A DNA stretch of 64,000 nt. Source: Ptychodera flava (Eukaryota > Hemichordata > Enteropneusta > Ptychoderidae). Of this stretch, positions 61,001 through 64,000 are shown piece after piece (the first letter of the stretch is position 1; each line of letters starts with the position of its first letter). The stretch is taken from contig NC_091933.1 of NCBI RefSeq assembly GCF_041260155.1, positions 22,122,599-22,186,598 of the forward strand. Direction: 5' to 3'. A program made the position numbers and the translations under genes. The notes beneath the pieces were generated by a model. That model did not search any database. It was not told the origin of the DNA and saw only the letters and a list, made by a program, of their open reading frames with translations.

Positions 61001-63452
61001 CAAAATTCATCTCTATTTCAAGTATTTGGAGAAACACTGATTACAGCCATTGCAGTTACAGTTGGGAAACGTCTGCACAATGGATCTGTGAAAGATCAGG
61101 ACTACATGTATAACACTGAGGGAGATACCAGTTAGTACTTGACGAAATGCCAGGTATGTATTACGGTTTGGTCTGAAACACCCTTTAATACTGAAATGAA
61201 TTCCCCATTTCTGCTACATGTACGAGTGTACATATCTAAAGCAAAGGTCTCTATTTGTCGGTGCACCTTGTCATCTGAGATGTATTTTGATAACAAGTTA
61301 CACCACTGAAATGGAGATGCAGTGATAAAGTACACGTATATATATTTAGCTCATTGGTTTATGCACATTTTGCATTCATTGCTTTCAGTAATATCATTTC
61401 TATGTTATCATTTATCTTTTCATAACTTTAGCTATGGAAGTATCTCACTCCCATTCACCTCCACATATAAAGTCGAGAGGGGTTATCTTGTCTCCTCACT
61501 CGTTATGTCAAATCATAGACCCTTTTTTTTAGGGTCTATGGTCAAATGAAAAAAAACATGTAAGAATGTCTTATTACAAGTACATGTATGCATACCACAG
61601 GCCAAAGTGCATTCCTAATTATTTTAATCCAATTAGTTTAACAGACACACAGCTGGGAGTCAATTGGTGTCAAGCCAATTCAGCTTTCATGCTAATTGCC
61701 AATATTGGAAATCAATGCATGGTGCATGCTGTGCTGCCTTGGGGCATCATGTTCATAGCCACAACTTCTACTGGTTACAACTGGGGGCCTTGGCACATGT
61801 ACACTGTCCTACAATTAGATATATGATGATATAAAACAAATATTATTCAAATACAAATGATAGAAAACATGCTCTGACTATATATGAGTTGTATGTCCAA
61901 TGTGATATTACTGTCATGCAGTTTGGTGATACAGGAAAAAATCTTGTGTTCTCAACAGCTTGCGAATACAAAGGGGTGACCTATTTACAATATATTGAAT
62001 AATTTGCATATCCTTTCTTTGTGAAAATATATTCTTTTATATGCTTATCAACATATTAATAGGTTGTTCTAAAAACAGAGGCGTGGGCCACCCTCAAAAT
62101 CCAACTGTAGAGAACCCTGCCAGTATTTAAATATGCTGAAGCAGGGTTTTACTTCAATCCTTTGAGGGCTAAAGTCAGTTTTTGTCACCTTTAGAAAATA
62201 TACTCCGGTCAAATGGGTGGGGGGGGGGGGGGGATTTTGTCAAAATTTTTATAACGAACTGTAGCCAATGAAATGTGATGTCCATTTGGTCCAATATTAT
62301 CAAAAAATTACAGTAAAAATTCATAAAAATGGGTAAAAATTTTGCACTAAAATTTTGGCAGGAGAAAATTATAGCAATCAAAGGGTTAACAGGGAATGAT
62401 ATCAGGAACTGAATAAAACCTTCAAGGGTTATTATTTGCTATGGTGTACCACTACTGTACCGTGTATCATCACAGTGGTTGTGGAGGAGCGGGTGATGAA
62501 TGTTTGAACACTGTTAATAATAGCAAAGAAATACATGTAACCAACAATATAGAGCATTCGTGGTTTGCTGATATTAGTGGTGTTAATGTCTGATCAGTCC
62601 CAGCTGTCTTTCCATATGTACCTCGCAGGATACAGCTCGCATTGTACTTTCCTGTTTTCTATCCACATGTTGGGGGCGTTGTGGTCAAGTTGATGTTTTG
62701 CACTATTCTAATAGCGATGATCGCGATTTCGGGTTTGTTACTAAATATAGCTGCACGCGGGCGACTTTCGGACAAATATGCTGAAATTCGGACAAATTTT
62801 GTCGTTGTATCCGCGGCTGTTGTTACATCTTGTAGACTCAGTCATCAATTCATACGAATAAGTGTGACATTCTAACACTCGCAGGTTTTATTTTCGTCGT
62901 TTATGCGGAAATGCGGACAAATATTTATTTATGCATATTAATGAGAGAACAGTGACGTCATTTGCGATCAGCGCTATTGACATGACATTGTGCTAAAGAA
63001 ATGGTTCATTGATGATTTAGCCGTGAGCATGTTGAGGGGATCGAATGCAAGTCGGCAAGAATTGAATGTCTGATGTTTATAGCAAAAAGCGGGATTTACA
63101 TATTCCTCGAGCACAATAATATCGTAACTTGCAACTTTCAAGATTTTTTCACTGACCATTTAAAGTAGTTTTTCATCTTTCAACCACAGTCCTCTGGATA
63201 GATAGGACTGTGTTAACTGAGTGAGAGCTGGTAAGAAGCACCAATAAAGGGGGACCACAGCAAACTACCAGAGTTAGAAGACAATTCAAAATAGAACACT
63301 GAGCTATGCGGACTCATGACAAAGTTGGTATTTGAGATATTTTATGGGTAGACACGTATCAACTTCACTAGAGCGACAGAAAACATGTTACAACTCACCT
63401 GAGGTGAATCCTCCGCGGCCTCTTCAAGCGGTAATTTTTCTAACCCTGGCAT
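27803..63452 (-). CDS. APPL1: APPL1 (BAR-PH-PTB endosomal adaptor), 17 coding exons
   Basis: The seventeen exons total 2235 nt with all phases agreeing: 744 aa plus stop (human APPL1 709). APPL proteins bind Rab5 on early endosomes and link receptors and Akt signalling to endosomal membranes. Domains: BAR (about 1-265, exons 1-8; [23 protein letters not shown]), PH (about 280-385, exons 8-11; [43 protein letters not shown]), a Ser/Pro-rich linker (exons 12-13), and PTB (about 512-662, exons 14-16; [36 protein letters not shown]). The C-terminal tail is Ser-rich and lacks the Lys/Glu/Gln-rich helix of the human protein. The start at 63450-63452 matches the family MPG start; an in-frame ATG at 63524 would add 24 residues. 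APPL2 is a vertebrate paralogue, so this is probably the single invertebrate APPL. Intron 5 carries a piggyBac element. Confidence 0.95.
28818..28995 (-). CDS. APPL1: APPL1 exon 16, end of PTB
   Basis: It encodes [28 protein letters not shown] and [10 protein letters not shown], the last strand and C-terminal helix of the PTB domain, bounded by gctag and gtaagt. Confidence 0.92.
29782..29868 (-). CDS. APPL1: APPL1 exon 15, PTB
   Basis: It encodes [20 protein letters not shown] and AAHHENNR (human ...VLYATHQENKR). Acceptor ttacag, donor gtatgt. Confidence 0.92.
30357..30540 (-). CDS. APPL1: APPL1 exon 14, start of PTB
   Basis: It encodes [37 protein letters not shown] and HLLVTTDS. It is strongly similar to human LFIVRFLGSMEV...ILAARAIHNIFRMTESHLLVT. 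Acceptor catacag, donor gtgagt. Confidence 0.95.
31687..31925 (-). CDS. APPL1: APPL1 exon 13, linker
   Basis: It encodes an Arg/Ser then Pro-rich linker followed by [14 protein letters not shown] and RINPFNES, matching human TPIQFDIISPVCEDQP and TNPFGES. Acceptor ttgcag. The donor gtagat is weak but gives the right phase. Confidence 0.9.
32434..32801 (+). mobile_element. TTAA MITE copy C
   Basis: In APPL1 intron 12: TTAA 32434-32437, GGTAGTTCCTGCCTC at the left, GGAGGTGCATTCTTTC at the right, TTAA 32798-32801. The interior follows the other copies (cggggtcaccgtccaaattt, aattcaaaatggcc) with more substitutions. Confidence 0.75.
33434..33573 (-). CDS. APPL1: APPL1 exon 12, Ser-rich linker
   Basis: It encodes [20 protein letters not shown] and on to RQEMLST, between PH and PTB. 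Low complexity, so homology is weak, but both splice sites and phases fit exons 11 and 13. Confidence 0.8.
34191..34290 (-). CDS. APPL1: APPL1 exon 11, end of PH
   Basis: It encodes [20 protein letters not shown] then [14 protein letters not shown], the C-terminal helix of the PH domain with its conserved Trp (human ILQAESKKDHEEWICTINNIS). Confidence 0.95.
35028..35131 (-). CDS. APPL1: APPL1 exon 10, PH
   Basis: It encodes [20 protein letters not shown] and [14 protein letters not shown]. Acceptor ctccag; donor gtaagt leaves two bases for exon 11. Confidence 0.95.
36563..36644 (-). CDS. APPL1: APPL1 exon 9, PH
   Basis: It encodes [20 protein letters not shown] followed by MSQPREQ (human [22 protein letters not shown]). 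Donor gtaggt. Confidence 0.95.
38101..38213. mobile_element. Possible TTAA mini-MITE, copy 3 (diverged)
   Basis: In APPL1 intron 8: ttaccccttcatcaccatgg at the left, ggggtgaacagggtaaacc at the right, with a centre (tggtgtggccca, gtggacctgtttactggga) resembling the copies at 20680 and 58627. More diverged. Confidence 0.45.
38358..38528 (-). CDS. APPL1: APPL1 exon 8, end of BAR and start of PH
   Basis: It encodes [29 protein letters not shown] and [10 protein letters not shown], the last BAR helix, a linker and the first PH strand (human DPLYVPDPDP...TRKAGYLNAR). Confidence 0.93.
40037..40212 (-). CDS. APPL1: APPL1 exon 7, BAR
   Basis: It encodes [38 protein letters not shown] and [13 protein letters not shown], closely matching human YFCALNTLQYKKKIALLEPLLGY. 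Confidence 0.96.
40757..40872 (-). CDS. APPL1: APPL1 exon 6, BAR
   Basis: It encodes [20 protein letters not shown] and [12 protein letters not shown] (human HDAAINRYSRLSKKREND). Acceptor ttcag, donor gtgagt. Confidence 0.95.
40914..41282 (-). mobile_element. TTAA MITE copy D
   Basis: In APPL1 intron 5, reverse orientation: TTAA 40914-40917, interior gggnacagatattctgactctcaaa-like, a gtagccattttgag centre, end catgcgtactatc and TTAA 41279-41282. Diverged from copies A and E. Confidence 0.7.
41345..41505. repeat. (GAT)n microsatellite
   Basis: About 160 bp of GATGAT with scattered AAT and other variants. All frames stay open and translate as Asp, Met, Ile or His runs, which are not genes. 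Confidence 0.95.
42483..42733. repeat. 126-bp tandem duplication in the piggyBac 5' region
   Basis: The segment from ctgtaaggcaaccgcctaag to gacggactcggctt occurs at 42483-42607 and again at 42609-42733, apparently identical. It lies in the left non-coding arm, where many GACTTGG/CGGACTCGG-like short repeats also occur. Confidence 0.9.
43761..43800 (+). promoter_or_regulatory. Possible piggyBac transposase promoter
   Basis: CCAAT at 43761 and a TATA-like TTTAAAA at 43794-43800 precede the transposase ATG at 43838. Position fits a basal promoter with a very short leader. Inference from motif only. Confidence 0.4.
43838..46322 (+). pseudogene. piggyBac transposase, frame broken about three times
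   Basis: A DDE-type (Transposase IS4/piggyBac) protein. The first frame (43838-45430) has a roughly 300-residue acidic, Ser/Pro/Thr-rich N-terminus with basic patches ([13 protein letters not shown]), then the core from YFFKFIP. Core blocks: [22 protein letters not shown], and [16 protein letters not shown] with the first catalytic Asp (residue 453). The coding signal then moves to another frame near 45360 (second Asp in FCDSLFST), back near 45705 (third Asp in MGGVDRANQ), and again near 45957 for the C-terminal Cys-rich domain ([14 protein letters not shown]). It ends KRTRRK, stop 46320-46322. All three acidic residues and the zinc-binding tail are visible, so decay is recent or partly due to sequence error. 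Confidence 0.9.
46440..46796 (+). repeat. Tandem duplication in the piggyBac 3' region with poly(A) signals
   Basis: The block acacggaccatgcactcgga through ggatcgcatattttcgtt occurs at about 46490-46595 and 46690-46796, a spacing of about 198 bp. Each copy holds GAATAAAATAC, which contains AATAAA and could end the transposase transcript. Confidence 0.8.
47630..49748. other. APPL1 intron 5, part upstream of the piggyBac element
   Basis: It contains a (TA)n run at 48173-48190 and a perfect hairpin at 49214-49253 (AAGTAGACAAGAA arms). The stretch 48280-48800 is less AT-rich and of higher complexity than its surroundings, with many ATTA/TAAT and CAAT motifs. A regulatory element is possible but unproven. 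No gene supported. Confidence 0.4.
49749..49878 (-). CDS. APPL1: APPL1 exon 5, BAR
   Basis: It encodes [20 protein letters not shown] and [20 protein letters not shown] (human SSCHAVLSTQLADAMMFPITQFKERDLKEI). Acceptor gcag, donor gtaagt. Confidence 0.95.
50680..50751 (-). CDS. APPL1: APPL1 exon 4, BAR
   Basis: It encodes [20 protein letters not shown] then TIDE (human RFPLGGDDEVMSSTLQQFSKVIDE). Acceptor atag, donor gtgagt. Confidence 0.95.
51239..51298 (-). CDS. APPL1: APPL1 exon 3, BAR
   Basis: It encodes [20 protein letters not shown] (human NELSAATHLTSKLLKEYEKQ). Acceptor atccag, donor gtatgt. Exactly 20 codons. Confidence 0.93.
51299..53654. other. APPL1 intron 2
   Basis: No repeat or gene recognised. 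The stretches 51820-52080 and 52290-52570 are of fairly high sequence complexity, but I see no motif that supports a function. Confidence 0.4.
53655..53753 (-). CDS. APPL1: APPL1 exon 2, BAR
   Basis: It encodes [20 protein letters not shown] and [13 protein letters not shown] (human TRSLLGVFEEDATAISNYMNQL). Acceptor ttccag, donor gtgagc. Confidence 0.93.
54400..55990 (+). repeat. 226-bp satellite (about six units) with microsatellite and 3' end module
   Basis: The landmark agctctatt recurs at about 54807, 55033, 55259, 55484 and 55711 (spacing 225-227), with a diverged unit near 54575. Each unit carries a block like AGGTCAAAGGTCACC(A/G)AGGTCAC(G/A)TGAC at about 54719, 54946, 55172, 55396, 55623 and 55850. 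The array is followed by a GGATGGACnnACGGATGGACGAACAGACGAAC-like stretch, CCAATCTATAAGCTCA, a weak hairpin and the end GGGGACTAAAAA near 55990. It lies in APPL1 intron 1. It resembles non-autonomous elements with a tandem core (pearl/HINE type), which is inference. Confidence 0.8.
56040..56665 (+). mobile_element. Dispersed repeat with GACATACA microsatellite and terminal hairpin
   Basis: Starting near gtggccttatacatgggag (twice, about 56056 and 56084), it runs through tttttgaccaaaaatggg to a (GACATACA)n microsatellite (about 56535-56600). It then ends with CCTAGCCTATAAGAATAGCT, a hairpin (TAGCTTCCATTGCCATAT and ATATGGCTATGGGAGCTA) and GAGCTAATA near 56660. The last parts mirror those at 1-170 (reversed) and 55890-55990. 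No protein is encoded. Confidence 0.65.
57988..58348 (+). mobile_element. TTAA MITE copy E (most complete)
   Basis: TTAA (57988-57991), GGTAGTATGCACCTCG, interior with aaattcaaaatggccgccat, CGAGGTGCGTTCTACC, TTAA (58345-58348). The terminal repeats match at 14 of 16 positions. 353 bp between target sites. It is the reference copy for the family in this window and nearly identical to copy A. Confidence 0.88.
58627..58719. mobile_element. TTAA mini-MITE, copy 2
   Basis: TTAA CCCTTTCACC at the left and GGTGAAAGGG TCAA at the right, with the same interior as the copy at 20680 in the opposite orientation (ggtttgtcccaaatccattg). The right target site has one change. Confidence 0.6.
59640..59872 (-). 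mobile_element. tRNA-derived SINE
   Basis: Read on the minus strand from 59872: GGAGGCACCGTGGACCAGTGGTTAG, then a box-B-like GGTTCAATACCC (59795-59806). A second similar segment with GGTTCAAGACTC follows, then the body (tgtgcccttgagcaaggctc, cattggggttagtgggttatg). An A-box-like TGG(N)AGTGG/GGTTAGGGTAATGG lies ahead of the B box. This is the layout of a tRNA-headed, RNA polymerase III SINE, possibly with a duplicated head. The tail was not resolved. Confidence 0.7.
62154..62389. mobile_element. Possible TTAA MITE with TTTGA ends and a run of 15 G
   Basis: Left tcaa + TCCTTTGAGGGCTAAAGT, right rc CCCTTTGATTGCTATAATTT + TTAA (62386-62389). The short ends CCTTTGA(N)NGCTA pair. A run of 15 G (62219-62233) is inside. 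The left target site differs by one base. Confidence 0.45.
62953..62960. promoter_or_regulatory. Perfect CRE palindrome TGACGTCA
   Basis: A full CREB/ATF consensus about 440 bp inside APPL1 intron 1, near the CpG-richer 5' region. The motif is seen; its use is unknown. Confidence 0.3.
63399..63452 (-). CDS. APPL1: APPL1 exon 1
   Basis: It encodes [18 protein letters not shown] (human MPGIDKLPIEETLEDSPQ), donor gtgagt. The frame stays open upstream to an ATG at 63524, but the family start is the MPG used here. Confidence 0.95.
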
Positions 63453-64000
63453 ATCTCCCGATCGAAATGTGCTATTATCGACCGAATTAAACGACCTTCT
63501 ATCCTTGACGCCGAAGATCAGCAAATGAATCTCAACGGGCGATCAATTCCGAATGTTTTGTCGATATTTCTCAAGACTTCTCCACATATATGTGTACCTG
63601 CAATATTTTGCTCATATGCGCGAACACAGATGCGCGTAATATGACATCTCGTCTCGTCCTGAGTAGTCGGTACGTGTGGTTTGGCGAGATCTGACTGGCA
63701 GTTTCCATTCGGCAAGAGGGGAAGAACGTGAGAAGAAATATATATTTTACGAAAACGTAACAATACTAAACCAGAACAATTTAATGTGATCGGTCAGCGT
63801 TGTTTCTTTGCGCTACCAGTACAAGATATGACCAAGACGCATACATAATCCTGTTTTCGAATTTACGTTTATACAGCAATAGAATCGACCGGCCAAAGTT
63901 CAGATTGTGTTGGGGTCAAGGTTTATTCAAGTCAGCTGATCAATTGTTGTTGTAAATAGCATGTGCCACCTCTGTATTTATCCATATCCGGCCTTTGTTC
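63453..64000 (-). promoter_or_regulatory. APPL1 5' flank and leader
   Basis: It has more CG dinucleotides than the gene interior up to about 63760 (gatcgaaatg, cgaccgaatt, gcgcgaacac, tgcgcgtaat). It probably contains the leader and promoter. No TATA box was identified with confidence. 63760-64000 shows nothing further. Confidence 0.4.

Noticed and set aside
62642-62875. 77-codon ORF with a hydrophobic start, possible small membrane protein
   Set aside because: It lies in APPL1 intron 1 with no supporting signal. A hydrophobic run in AT-rich DNA is common.
1-64000. Retrovirus-like, LTR, LINE or Polinton remains
   Set aside because: No reverse transcriptase, integrase, capsid or LTR pair was recognised. 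The only transposase seen is piggyBac.

Overview
This is eukaryotic, animal DNA. It is AT-rich and intron-dense, with no operon-like packing, and three spliced protein genes can be read by homology recalled from memory. Gene content and repeat style suggest a marine invertebrate, possibly a deuterostome or lophotrochozoan. No species is claimed.

Layout. (1) About 900-3136, plus strand: the 3' part of a gene whose C-terminus is an SH2 domain split over three exons. Its 5' end was not found. (2) 8582-21368, plus strand: NUBP1 (NBP35-type cytosolic Fe-S scaffold P-loop ATPase) in nine coding exons with consistent phases. Intron 1 carries a 6.3 kb foldback element (8664-15001) made of 400-bp tandem units in inverted arms. 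Exon 7 has one extra base that breaks the frame in an otherwise well conserved gene. (3) 21369-27802: convergent intergenic DNA with two copies of a TTAA-flanked MITE and a 0.5 kb near-perfect palindrome between 21-bp direct repeats. (4) 27803-63452, minus strand: APPL1 (BAR-PH-PTB endosomal adaptor), 17 coding exons, 2235 nt, 744 aa, all splice phases agreeing. Its introns hold most of the other mobile DNA: a complete-ended 5.57 kb piggyBac transposon with a frameshifted transposase (42057-47621), three more TTAA MITE copies, a 226-bp satellite bearing nuclear-receptor-like half-sites, a tRNA-derived SINE, and several hairpin elements.

The genes do not form a pathway. NUBP1 acts in cytosolic Fe-S protein assembly, APPL1 in early endosome signalling with Rab5, and the SH2 protein presumably in tyrosine kinase signalling. 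NUBP1 and APPL1 converge tail to tail.

Most unusual: the 6.3 kb foldback element with 400-bp periodic arms, starting 25 bases inside a host intron; the satellite in which six units repeat a DR1-like site next to an E-box-like palindrome; and three otherwise different repeats that end in the same module (GGACAGAC-like microsatellite, short conserved block, hairpin, GAGCTAA-like end). No retrovirus-like element, LINE, rRNA, CRISPR array or intact tRNA was recognised. All homology statements are from memory of protein families, with no database search.
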